A stretch of 64,000 nt of DNA, from the NCBI GenBank assembly GCA_020632795.1, contig JACKEV010000019.1:62001-126000 (forward strand). The letters run 5' to 3'. Of the stretch, positions 18,591 through 27,500 are shown in pieces. Position 1 is the first letter of the stretch. Every line of letters starts with the position of its first letter. Under the pieces are notes generated by a model, which searched no databases, was not told the DNA's origin, and saw nothing but the letters and a program-made list of their open reading frames with translations. The position numbers were made by a program, and so were the translations under genes. The stretch comes from Alphaproteobacteria bacterium. Lineage in GTDB: Bacteria > Myxococcota_A > UBA796 > CAJQPC01.

Positions 18591-19567
18591 TCCCCGAAGC
18601 CGCCCGAGATCGGACCCGCCGCAGGACCCTGCGGAGCGTTGAAGGACCCCCTTCCAACCGCGCCATCGCGCGCGCCGTTATCCGCGATGAGGCGCGAGCG
18701 TTGCTCACGCTCGCCGATGAACTCGGCCGGGACTTCGACGCCCTCGTCGAGCTACTGCTCGCCACCCGCGGGCGCGTCATCTGCTCCGGTCTGGGCAAGT
18801 CGGGCCTCGTGATGCGCAAAGTCTCCGCCACACTGTCATCCACAGGGACGCCGTCGTGGTTCCTTCACCCCACCGAAGCCATGCATGGTGACCTGGGTGC
18901 GGTGTGCGCCGATGACATCGCCCTGCTCGCCTCCTGCTCCGGGCGGACCCAGGAGGTGCTGGCCCTGGCGGAGGCGCTCAGGGAGCGCGGCGTGCTCGTC
19001 GCGGTCCTCACCGGTGACGCGGCAAGCCCGCTGTCCCAGCTCGCCCACACCGTGGTGAGTCATCCGTACGTCGAGGAGGCTGGGATCCTTGGGCTCGCCC
19101 CGACCACATCGTCCGTCACACTCCTCGCGCTCGGCGACGCCCTCGCGATGACCGTCGCGGAGCGTCGCGGCCTCAGCGTCAACGCGTTCTCCCTCAACCA
19201 CCCCGGCGGCCGGCTCGGCCGCCAGTGTGCTCCGGTGACCTCGATCATGCGCCCGCCGCCTTGGATCCCCCTCGTCAAGCAGGACGACTCCCTCGGGGAG
19301 GTCAGCGCCGAGATGCGGCGCACCGGCCTCTCCGTCGTCGGTGTTCTCTGTGTGCAGGGTCGTCTCCGTGGGATCATCTGCGCGACCCACCTCATCGGAG
19401 CCAACCCAGGACCGGCTGGCGAACTGATGATCCAACCCGCCGTCCTCCGTGACCACTTCACCGTGCTGGATGCCCGCCGAGCCCTGATGGATCGAGGCGT
19501 CGCCGCTGGCTTCGTCGTCGACGACGTCCATAGGCCCCTCGGCGTCGTCCTGCACACGGACCTCTGA
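18587..19567 (+). CDS. kdsD: Arabinose-5-phosphate isomerase (KdsD/KpsF family)
   Basis: This 326-residue enzyme would interconvert ribulose 5-phosphate and arabinose 5-phosphate, the first step to Kdo. The SIS domain shows GRVICSGLGKSGLVMRKVSA, then STGTPSWFLHPTEAMHGDLG, SCSGRTQEVLALAEAL and LAPTTSSVTLLALGDALAM, the diagnostic series of the family. Two CBS motifs fill the C-terminus (ending GFVVDDVHRPLGVVLHTDL). The length matches the family (E. coli KdsD, 328). The GTG at 18587 overlaps the previous stop and has GGAGG just upstream; longer in-frame starts would run through the methyltransferase gene. Its presence inside an eCIS operon is unexpected and suggests local supply of Kdo or a related sugar to the neighbouring transferases. 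Confidence 0.88.
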   Translation: MIPEAARDRTRRRTLRSVEGPPSNRAIARAVIRDEARALLTLADELGRDFDALVELLLATRGRVICSGLGKSGLVMRKVSATLSSTGTPSWFLHPTEAMHGDLGAVCADDIALLASCSGRTQEVLALAEALRERGVLVAVLTGDAASPLSQLAHTVVSHPYVEEAGILGLAPTTSSVTLLALGDALAMTVAERRGLSVNAFSLNHPGGRLGRQCAPVTSIMRPPPWIPLVKQDDSLGEVSAEMRRTGLSVVGVLCVQGRLRGIICATHLIGANPGPAGELMIQPAVLRDHFTVLDARRALMDRGVAAGFVVDDVHRPLGVVLHTDL

Positions 19568-19568
19568 G

Positions 19569-20324
19569 ATGAGCCACCCCGTCCAGGCCCCCGCCCTCCA
19601 TGCGCTTGGATCCGCAGAGATCCTGTCTGTATGGGAGCGCGGCACCCGAGCCTCACGGACGCGACGAGCGCTGCTCCTGCTCGCCGCAGGGCAGCCGGAC
19701 ACCGACATCGACGCTCTGGCTCGGCTTCCGATCGGGGAACGCGACCGCCGACTGCTTCTGCTGCGACGTCTCACCTTCGGCGACCGCATGAGCAGCGTCG
19801 CCGAGTGCCCCGCCTGCGCGGAGCGGCTTGAGTTCATGTTGAATGTCTCCGAGCTGCTCGTGCCCCCCCCTGCATCCGAGCGGTTGGCGTTTCGCCAGGA
19901 TGGTTGGTCCCTCTCACTCCGGCCGCCGGACACCCTCGACCTCCTCTCCATCGAATGCCTTTCCGACATCGGTCGCGCCGTCCGCGCGCTCGTGGCGCGC
20001 TGCGTCACAGAGGTTGCCCGCGACGAGGGCGAGGCGACGGTGGAGGCCCTCCCGGAGGCGCTGATCGAGCACCTCTCCGAGCTGCTGGATGCGTACGATC
20101 CCCAGGCCGATGTCCGCCTGAGCTTGAGCTGCCCGGCCTGCGACCACACCTGGTCCGCGCGGTTCGACATCGCCGACACGCTGTGGCGTGAGGTCGCCTC
20201 CGAGGCCCGCAGAGTCGCCTGGGACGTCCACCTCCTGGCGACCGCATACGGCTGGACGGAGGCGGAGATCTTCAACCTGAGCGCCACCCGACGCGCCCTC
20301 TACATCCAGATGGTGACCGGATGA
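19569..20324 (+). CDS. T4 gp26-like baseplate protein with two CPAC zinc-ribbon pairs
   Basis: This 251-residue protein resembles the T4-type baseplate proteins that recur in eCIS and large tail loci. ILSVWERGTRASRTRRALLL is followed by LPIGERDRRLLLLRRLTFG. Two knuckles, ECPACAERLEF and SCPACDHTWSARF, lie about 115 residues apart and could bind zinc. The C-terminal helix EVHLLATAYGWTEAEIFNL-like motif (here DVHLLATAYGWTEAEIFNLS, then TRRALYIQMV) is the family signature. It starts two bases after the isomerase stop and overlaps the next gene by four bases. The eCIS operon therefore resumes here. Confidence 0.75.
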   Translation: MSHPVQAPALHALGSAEILSVWERGTRASRTRRALLLLAAGQPDTDIDALARLPIGERDRRLLLLRRLTFGDRMSSVAECPACAERLEFMLNVSELLVPPPASERLAFRQDGWSLSLRPPDTLDLLSIECLSDIGRAVRALVARCVTEVARDEGEATVEALPEALIEHLSELLDAYDPQADVRLSLSCPACDHTWSARFDIADTLWREVASEARRVAWDVHLLATAYGWTEAEIFNLSATRRALYIQMVTG

Positions 20325-21100
20325 CCACGTTCCTGCACCGACTCGCGGAGCGGACCCTCGGCACCCCGGCGTCCGTGCAGCCCCGACTGGCCTCCGCATT
20401 CGAGCCACGGGGAGGCCTGGATCCGGGCCCCGGTCCCGCGTTCTCCACGCAACAGTCGACGGTGCTGGCCGCGCCACCTGAACGCGCGCCCGCAGCGCAT
20501 CTCCCCGCCGTACCGCGTACGGTGACCTCGCTTCCCCGCCCCGAGGGCATGGCCCCGCCGCTGATCGAGCGCGTCCTGAACTCCACCACAGAGCGTGTGG
20601 TCGAGCGGGAGGTCCGCCGGGTTGATCTGGTCGCGAACAGACCACCCATGACTGAAGTCCACCAGCACGTGCACTCCAACACGGTCACTCCCGTGGTCCA
20701 GCAGATCGTCCCAGTGGAGCGGGGTATGGCGGCGCCTCCTCCCCCTGCGACGCCGATCCAGGACGACAAGGGACCGATAGAGGTCGTCCACCTGGAGCAG
20801 CGCTCCCACACGGTCGAGGTTCGCCCTGTCCGCACTGAGCGCGTGTTCCAGGAGACCGGGCCCAACACCGGTACACTCGCCGTCCGAACGCCCGGGCCGG
20901 CGACGGCGGCGCCCTCCACGCCTCGGCCCTCCCCAACTGTGACAGAACCGCCCCCACGTCCGGTCATCAAGGTGTCCATCGGCCGCGTGGTCTTCTCCAC
21001 CAACCAACCCGAGCGCCCTCCGCCCCGGCGTGTCACACGACGCCCCGCCCCTGCAGAGAGCCTCAGCGACTACCTGTCTCGAAAGGGAGGCAAGCAATGA
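20321..21100 (+). CDS. Proline-rich, probably disordered eCIS accessory protein
   Basis: This 259-residue protein has no recognisable catalytic domain. It is rich in Pro, Ala, Thr and Arg, with runs such as PPPPATPIQDD and RPSPTVTEPPPRP, and looks mostly disordered. Short ordered stretches are MTTFLHRLAERTLGTP at the start, LIERVLNSTTERVVEREVRR in the middle and ESLSDYLSRKGGKQ at the end. Small proteins with this build commonly sit between the gp26-like and Pvc16-like genes. It may be a tether or assembly factor. Both ends overlap neighbouring genes by four bases. Confidence 0.6.
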   Translation: MTTFLHRLAERTLGTPASVQPRLASAFEPRGGLDPGPGPAFSTQQSTVLAAPPERAPAAHLPAVPRTVTSLPRPEGMAPPLIERVLNSTTERVVEREVRRVDLVANRPPMTEVHQHVHSNTVTPVVQQIVPVERGMAAPPPPATPIQDDKGPIEVVHLEQRSHTVEVRPVRTERVFQETGPNTGTLAVRTPGPATAAPSTPRPSPTVTEPPPRPVIKVSIGRVVFSTNQPERPPPRRVTRRPAPAESLSDYLSRKGGKQ

Positions 21101-22368
21101 GCAACTTCCTCGCCATCGGCGCGGTGACCGCCGCGATCGAGAAGATCATCTCTCAGTCCGTCACGGGCGACGTAACCGGCTCCCAGGTCGAGGTAGGGAA
21201 TCCCTCCGACGTCAGCTCAGCCTCGGGCATCCCGACCGTGAACCTGTTCCTGTTCCAGGTGACTCCGAACGCACAGCTCCGGAACATGAACGTGCCGACC
21301 CGCGGCAGCTCCGGCTTGATGCGTCGCCCGCAGGTCGCCTTGGACCTTCACTATCTCGTGACGTTCCACGGCAACCACGCCAACCTGGAACCGGAGCGCC
21401 TCATGGGCAGCACGGTCGTCGCGCTGGAGGCCCACCCGGTGCTCACGGCGAGCGATATCGCGGACGGCATCTCGGCCTACGCGTCGCCCAGCGTGCTGGA
21501 CACCTCCGACCTCGCCGACCAGCTCGACCGTGTGCGGTTGACCCAGCAGACCCTGAGCATCGAGGAGCTGACGAACCTCTGGACGGCCTTCCCCGACGCA
21601 CCCTTCCTGACCTCCCTGATCTACACCGCCTCGGTGGTCCTCATGGAGGCTCAGGTGTCCGCGCGCACCCCCTACCCGGTCAGCACCGCCGCCCTCTACG
21701 TGCGCACCTTCCAGCAGCCGCAGATCGACACGATCAAGCACGAGGACGGCGCGTCCGTCCCCATCGAGCACGACAGCGCGATCGTGCTGCGGGGCTCATC
21801 GCTGCGGGCCACCCCCACCGTCGTCTCGATCGACGGGGTCGAGGTCACCATGTCGGCCTCTGTGGTTCGCGCGACGCGCATTGACGTGGACCTGGGCACG
21901 GACTTCGCCGGGCTCCTGCCGGCCGGGGTCCTGATCGTTCGGGTTCGACACCCGGTCGAGATGGACCAGGGTGGGGTGGCGGTGGAGCACACCGGCTTCA
22001 CGTCGAACTCCATCCCCATCGTGCTCCATCCAACCATCACGGTGGCGTCCAGCCCCGATCCCGTGACGGTCAGCCAGAGCAACAGCGACGGGACCTCTGA
22101 CGGCACCATCACCATCGGCGTGCAGCCGGCCTTGCAGGCCAACCAGGATGTGCGCCTGCAGATGAACGGCGCGGCCTCTCCCTCCCAGGGCGGCTACCAG
22201 CTCACGGAGTGGAGCTACAGCGAGAGCGCTCAGGAGGTTACCTTCAACTTCGCGAACGTCGCGTCCGGCCCCTACGTGGTCAGGCTGTACGTGGACGGCG
22301 CCGAGAGCGTGCTCACCCAGACCAGCCCGGACGATCTGTACGCCATGCCGACGGTGGAGGTGCCTTGA
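21097..22368 (+). CDS. Pvc16-like (DUF4255) tail-terminator protein
   Basis: This 423-residue protein has the Pvc16/DUF4255 N-terminal domain: SNFLAIGAVTAAIEKIISQS, IPTVNLFLFQVTPNAQLRNM and RRPQVALDLHYLVTFHGNHA. Next come RLMGSTVVALEAHPVLTASD and LSIEELTNLWTAFPDAPFL. In known particles this domain caps the tube and sheath end. The C-terminal 200 residues are beta-sandwich-like (VVLRGSSLRATPTVVSIDG, YVVRLYVDGAESVLTQ), an extension seen in large members. It overlaps the gene before by four bases and its stop overlaps the TTG of the ATPase gene. Confidence 0.88.
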   Translation: MSNFLAIGAVTAAIEKIISQSVTGDVTGSQVEVGNPSDVSSASGIPTVNLFLFQVTPNAQLRNMNVPTRGSSGLMRRPQVALDLHYLVTFHGNHANLEPERLMGSTVVALEAHPVLTASDIADGISAYASPSVLDTSDLADQLDRVRLTQQTLSIEELTNLWTAFPDAPFLTSLIYTASVVLMEAQVSARTPYPVSTAALYVRTFQQPQIDTIKHEDGASVPIEHDSAIVLRGSSLRATPTVVSIDGVEVTMSASVVRATRIDVDLGTDFAGLLPAGVLIVRVRHPVEMDQGGVAVEHTGFTSNSIPIVLHPTITVASSPDPVTVSQSNSDGTSDGTITIGVQPALQANQDVRLQMNGAASPSQGGYQLTEWSYSESAQEVTFNFANVASGPYVVRLYVDGAESVLTQTSPDDLYAMPTVEVP

Positions 22369-24278
22369 TCGAGCCGCGACGGGACCAGTTCGCCCTCGCC
22401 CTCGCCGTGACGCGGGTGCGGCATATCCTTGCAGCGACCCTCGCACGCCGGGACGGAGAGGACGAGCCCACGCCACCGACCATCCCGACGCTACCGGACG
22501 GCCCCACCACCCGGCTGGACCAGGTAGCCTCGGCCTTCGGGCTCTCCCCCTTCGAGCGGGCGGTCCTGGTCCTGTGCTCGGGCGTCGAGATCGACGGGCA
22601 GGTCCCCACCATCTGTGCGGCATTGCAGGGCGATGCGCGTCGCGCCCACGCCAGCCTGGGCGTCGCGATCGAGGCCCTCCCTGGCGGCGACTGGGCCTCG
22701 CTCACCCCGGACGCCCCGCTGCGTCGCTGGCGGCTCGTCCATCTGGCCGATCCACTACGCCTGACCACCGCCGCGCTGCGGATCGACGAGCGCGTCCTGC
22801 ACCACCTGATGGGCGTGGACACCACCGCCGCTTCCCTGGCTCCGCTCGTCGAACCCCTGGTTGCACCACGATCTCTCCCGCCCAGTCATGCCCGTCTTCG
22901 AGACGCGTTGATCCGCCGGTTGGACGTCGGTCAGGCCGTCGTGCAGCTCTGTGGCCCCCCCTCTGCGGACCTCGGCGCGCTGTTCGCGGCCACCTGCCAG
23001 GCCCGCGACCTTCGCGCACTGTATACCAAAGCCACCATGCTGCCCACGGCCCCCGCCGACCTGGACGAGCTGCGGCAGGTCTGGGAGCGGGAGCACCGCT
23101 TGAACCCGAGCGGTCTGCTCATCGACGGACTCGGGGCGGACGCGCGGGCCCTGGAGCGGGCTGTCGACTGGACATCCCGAACAGACGGCTTCTGCGTCAT
23201 CGCACACGATGAGCCCCTGCGCCCCGGCTCGGCTGCTGTCGCGCGGGTGGACGTGGGGCGACCGACCGTGGACGAGCAGCGCGCTCTGTGGGTGGAGACC
23301 CTGGGGCAGAAAGAGGACGTCTCCGCCGAGCACGTCGACGCGCTGGTGTCCAACTTCGACCTCGGGGCGGCGGGCATCCGCGCGGTGTGCGCCATGCGGA
23401 CCAGCGAGCCCCAGGAGGATCAGGCACAGATCCTCTGGACGGGGTGCCGCGCGCTCGCGCGGGGGCGCCTCGACGATCTGGCCCAGCGCATCACGCCCCG
23501 TGCTACCTGGGCGGACCTCGTGCTGCCCGACCCACAGGTGGACCTCCTGCGGGAGATCGTGACCCAGGTCCGCTGCCGGAGCCTCGTGTACGACCGGTGG
23601 GGATTCTCCCGCAGCAGCGGCCGCGGGCTCGGCATCAGCGCGCTGTTCGCCGGGACCAGCGGCACCGGGAAGACGATGGCCGGCGAGGTGCTGGCTGGCG
23701 AGCTGCAGCTCGATCTGTACCGAATCGACCTCAGCTCGGTGGTCAGCAAGTACATCGGCGAGACGGAGAAGAACCTGCGTCGCGTGTTCGACGCGGCGGA
23801 GCAGGGGGGCGCGATCCTCCTGTTTGATGAAGCGGACGCCCTGTTCGGCAAGCGCAGCGAGGTCAAGGACAGCCACGACCGGTTCGCCAACATCGAGGTC
23901 TCCTACCTGCTCCAGCGCATGGAGGCCTACCGTGGCCTGGCCATCCTCACCACGAACCTCAAGAAGGCCATCGACGAGGCCTTCCTGCGGCGTCTGCGCT
24001 TCGTGGTGGACTTCCCATTCCCGGATCAGGCCGCCCGGGCGCGCATCTGGTCCGCGTTGTTCCCACCGGAGCTGCCCACTCTGGGTCTGGATATGCTGCG
24101 CCTCTCCCAGCTCAATGTGGCGGGTGGTAACATCCGGAACATCGCGATGAACGCGGCCTTCCTCGCCGCGGGCTCCGGCGGTCCGCTGCGCATGCGGCAC
24201 CTGGCGCGGGCAGCCCGAACCGAGCTTCGAAAGATCGGCCGAAACGTCGCGGACAGCGAGCTGCAGGGGTGGACATGA
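22365..24278 (+). CDS. eCIS AAA+ ATPase (Afp15/Pvc15-like)
   Basis: This 637-residue ATPase is cytosolic and thought to help particle assembly. The N-terminal 380 residues are a family-specific helical region (LDQVASAFGLSPFERAVLVL, ADLDELRQVWEREHRLNPSG). The AAA module near residues 390-560 has Walker A in LFAGTSGTGKTMAGEVLAGE, a VVSKYIGETEKNLRRVFDAA stretch, Walker B in AILLFDEADALFGKRSEVKD, sensor 1 in LAILTTNLKKAIDEAFLRR, and a following DFPFPDQAAR segment. The start is TTG at 22365, overlapping the previous stop (TTGA), with GGAGG at 22356-22360. The 52 extra residues possible upstream overlap the Pvc16 gene and are out of character. Confidence 0.9.
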   Translation: MIEPRRDQFALALAVTRVRHILAATLARRDGEDEPTPPTIPTLPDGPTTRLDQVASAFGLSPFERAVLVLCSGVEIDGQVPTICAALQGDARRAHASLGVAIEALPGGDWASLTPDAPLRRWRLVHLADPLRLTTAALRIDERVLHHLMGVDTTAASLAPLVEPLVAPRSLPPSHARLRDALIRRLDVGQAVVQLCGPPSADLGALFAATCQARDLRALYTKATMLPTAPADLDELRQVWEREHRLNPSGLLIDGLGADARALERAVDWTSRTDGFCVIAHDEPLRPGSAAVARVDVGRPTVDEQRALWVETLGQKEDVSAEHVDALVSNFDLGAAGIRAVCAMRTSEPQEDQAQILWTGCRALARGRLDDLAQRITPRATWADLVLPDPQVDLLREIVTQVRCRSLVYDRWGFSRSSGRGLGISALFAGTSGTGKTMAGEVLAGELQLDLYRIDLSSVVSKYIGETEKNLRRVFDAAEQGGAILLFDEADALFGKRSEVKDSHDRFANIEVSYLLQRMEAYRGLAILTTNLKKAIDEAFLRRLRFVVDFPFPDQAARARIWSALFPPELPTLGLDMLRLSQLNVAGGNIRNIAMNAAFLAAGSGGPLRMRHLARAARTELRKIGRNVADSELQGWT

Positions 24279-24553
24279 AGCACGATCCTCAGCGCCCCCG
24301 GGCCGACGTCGAGCTGCACATCGACAGCCTCGTGCTGGAGGGCGTGCCGCAGGCCCACCACCACAGAGTCGCCGCGAGCCTGCAGGCGGAGCTGGCGCAG
24401 CTCGTGGAGCGGGACGGGCTGGAGCCGGGCGCGATGAGCGGTCGCCAACTCGACACGGTCAACGGAGGGCACCTCCCGGCGTCCGCCCGCGAGACCCCGG
24501 AGCGGCTGGGCGCGGCCCTCGCCCGCGCGATCCACCGGGAGCTGAGCCGATGA
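24275..24553 (+). CDS. Small eCIS-associated protein
   Basis: This 92-residue hypothetical protein reads MKHDPQRPRADVELHIDSLV, LEGVPQAHHHRVAASLQAEL, and later LGAALARAIHRELSR. The VELHIDSLVLEGVP core followed by a helix ending AELAQLVERDG is a pattern often found in a small protein next to the AAA+ and DUF4157 genes. It has no catalytic motif. It overlaps the ATPase gene and the DUF4157 gene by four bases each. A chaperone-like or loading role for the large downstream protein is an inference from position only. A GTG six bases upstream is a possible alternative start. Confidence 0.65.
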   Translation: MKHDPQRPRADVELHIDSLVLEGVPQAHHHRVAASLQAELAQLVERDGLEPGAMSGRQLDTVNGGHLPASARETPERLGAALARAIHRELSR

Positions 24554-27500
24554 GAGCACGCCCCCTCACCGCGGCAGCCTCCAGCCGGAGCGCGATCGTT
24601 CACCCCCCGACCCCAGCACGCCCGACGCCCACCCCCACGGAGGCCCGTGACCCGAGCGACGTAGACGTCGAGGACGCCGATCAGGACGAGCTTGCGGAAG
24701 AGTCGGAGCTGGAGGAGGAGGGTCGTCGCCCGGACGTGCTCGCGGCGCTGGGGCTGGTGCCGCCGCCGGAGGACCCGCCGCAGGAGATCCCTTTGCCGCA
24801 CCGGGGGCGGCTGGAGCGGGGCTTCGGTGTGCCGCTGGGAGCGCTGCGGGTGCTGACCGGGCCGACGATCCGGCTGGCGCTGGACGGGCTGGGGGCGCGG
24901 GCGGCGTCTGTGGGGGATACGATCCTGCTGCGGGACCGGGGCGCGTCGCTGCCGACGGTGGCCCATGAGGTGGCCCACGCCCTCCAGCCGACCACATCCG
25001 ACACGAACTCGGGCGTGGAGGCGGCGGACACGCCGGCGGAGCAGGAGGCCCACCGCGCCTCGGCGGCGCTGGTCGCGGGGGCGCATGTTCCCCGCCCGGT
25101 GTCCCCGCGCGCCCCGGGCTCGCTGGCGCTCCTTCGCCTGGGCGATCTGGAGGGCTTCATCGGGTCCCAGCTCCAGTTCCCGGACCCCGAGGCCCTGCGG
25201 GACGCCGCGCGGGGGGCCATCGAGGCGGCCACGGTCGGCGGCAAGGAAGAAGAAGAGCCCGAAGAGGAGGAGGAAGAGGAGAAGAAGACCCTCAAGGAGC
25301 AGCTCCAGGCGGCGCTGGCGGCGCAGAAGAGCCTGATCGTCGGGGATCCCATACAGAAGACGGAGGAGGTGGTCGAGGAGCCGGCCCCCGAGCCGGAGAA
25401 GGCGCCCGAGGAGCGCCGGACCTTCAAGCAGCAGCTCCGCGACGCCCTGGCCCCGACCCTGGGCCCGCGCGCCCTGCCCGAGACCACCGAGGAGACCCCC
25501 ACCGAGGAGGCCGCGCCGCCCGAGGGCGAGGTCGACGAGGCCCGGGTGGAGGCCGCTGAGGCCGAGGCGGTCGAGGACGTGGAGGCCCCCACCGCCGAGG
25601 AGGTCGCCGAGGAGGCCGCCGCCCCCGCCGAAGACACACAGACTCTCCCCGCCGCTGCGGCCGACGCGGAGCCCGAGCGCCAGCCCCGGACCCTCGCCGA
25701 GGGCCTGCGGGCGATGGTGGCGATGCCGCCGTCTGTGGCGGTGGAGGCCCTGGCCCCGGCCGCCGCGCGGCTCGGAGACCTCGCACAGTCGGAGCACAAG
25801 GCCCTCGTCGAGGCCACCCCGGACCTGCCCGTGGTCATGGAGGGCCGCGCCGAGCCCGTTGAGGTGGACACCGACGCCCTGGTCGCCGCCGCCGAGCCGG
25901 TGGATCTGCCCCAATCTGACACAGAACAAACACCTGAGGTCGCCGAGGCCGAGGCGCCTGCGCCCTTCGTCATCGACCCCGGGGTCACCGCAGAGCTGGC
26001 TGCCTCCGACGCGGACGCGCCCCCCGGCGAGACCGCCACCCTGGCCGCGGAGGCGGCTGCAGCCCTGCCCACCGACGACCCGGGGCTGGTGACCTCGCCG
26101 GGCCCAGCCCCCTCGGCCGCGCTGGCCGCGTCGGAGGGCCAGGGTCAGCTCACCACGAACGCCGGCTTGTTCACGCTGTCCGCCGAGGAGGGCTTCACGA
26201 CCGCCGAGGCCGCAATCCAATACGGTCCCGGGGAGGAGGTCATCCAGCCCCAGGCCCTGGAGGAGCAGCTTGAGGTCCCCGAGGTCGAGGCCCCCGAGGT
26301 CGAGGCCCCTGAGGTGGACGTCGCCGACCTGGGCGACCACTGCGTGGAGGGAGAGCAGATCGAGGCGCTGGACGCGGAGGCCCAGCCCGTCTTCGAGGAG
26401 CACGCCGCGCCGCAGCTCTCTGCCATCGAGGGGGCGGACGTCGAGCGTCAGGAGGGCTGGGCTGCCGCCGAGCAGACCGCCCTGGACGACGCGGCGGTGG
26501 CGCAGGAGGACGCCGAGGTCGCGCAGACCGCGGTGGTGGAGGCCCAGCGAGAGCGCATCGCCACAGCCCGGGCCGACACCCTGGCGCGGCAGCAGGAGGC
26601 GGTGGCCGAGACCGAGCAGGGCCTCCAGACACAGAAGGAGGCCGAGAACAAGACGGTCCAGGGTGAGGTCACCGCAGCCCAGACGCTCATCGACAACAAG
26701 TACAGTCAGACCGAGCGGCAGGCCCAGGACAAGGCCGACCAGGCCCGCGCGGACGCCGAAGCCAAGCAGAAGGAGGCCGAGGAGCCGGGCTGGCTGGCCC
26801 AGGCCCGGGACAAGATCGTCTCGGCGATCGGGGCGCTGCGCACAGCCATCGGGGACATCTTCGACCGGGCCCGGCAGGCCCTGCACGACCTGATCGACAA
26901 GGCCAGGACCTTCGCCCAGGGTCAGATCGACCGTGTGGCGTCCGCTGCCAAGGACGCGGTCGGGCGGTTCGGGACCTTCGCCAAGGGCGCGGTGGACACG
27001 CTGCTGGGCTCGACCCTGCCAGGGCTGGCCGAGGACCTGGGGAACCTCATCGACGACGGGGTGGCCCTGGCCAGCGACGGCATCGACGCGGTCGCGGAGG
27101 GCTACAGGGGCGCGGTGGCGTTCGTGGCGGATGGGCTGCACACAGCCACCGACGTGGTCACGACGGCCTACGAGACCCTGGTGGACACCCAGCTCGCGGT
27201 GTGGGAGGCCACGATCGCGGGGGACTGGGAGACCCTGCTGGACATGGGCCTGGACGCGGTCAGCCTGCTGGGCGAGCCCTTGATGGACCTGCTGCGCACG
27301 ATCTCGCCGGAGCTGGCCGACTTCATCGACCAGGGGCCGGTCCAGCTGCTGATGGCGGAGGTCGCCCAGCGCCTGGACGCCTGGCTCTGCGACCTGGTCG
27401 GGGACATGGAGCTGGCCGAGACGGTCACGGCGTTCGTGGACAGCACCTCGGGGGCGCTCAAGGGTCTGTACGAGGGCTTCTTCGCCGAGAACGCCGACGC

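Noticed and set aside
26265..26320. Short tandem repeat EVEAP in the giant protein as a possible CRISPR-like or phase-variable repeat
   Set aside because: It is only a few copies of a 15-base coding repeat in a disordered linker, in frame, too few for phase variation or CRISPR.
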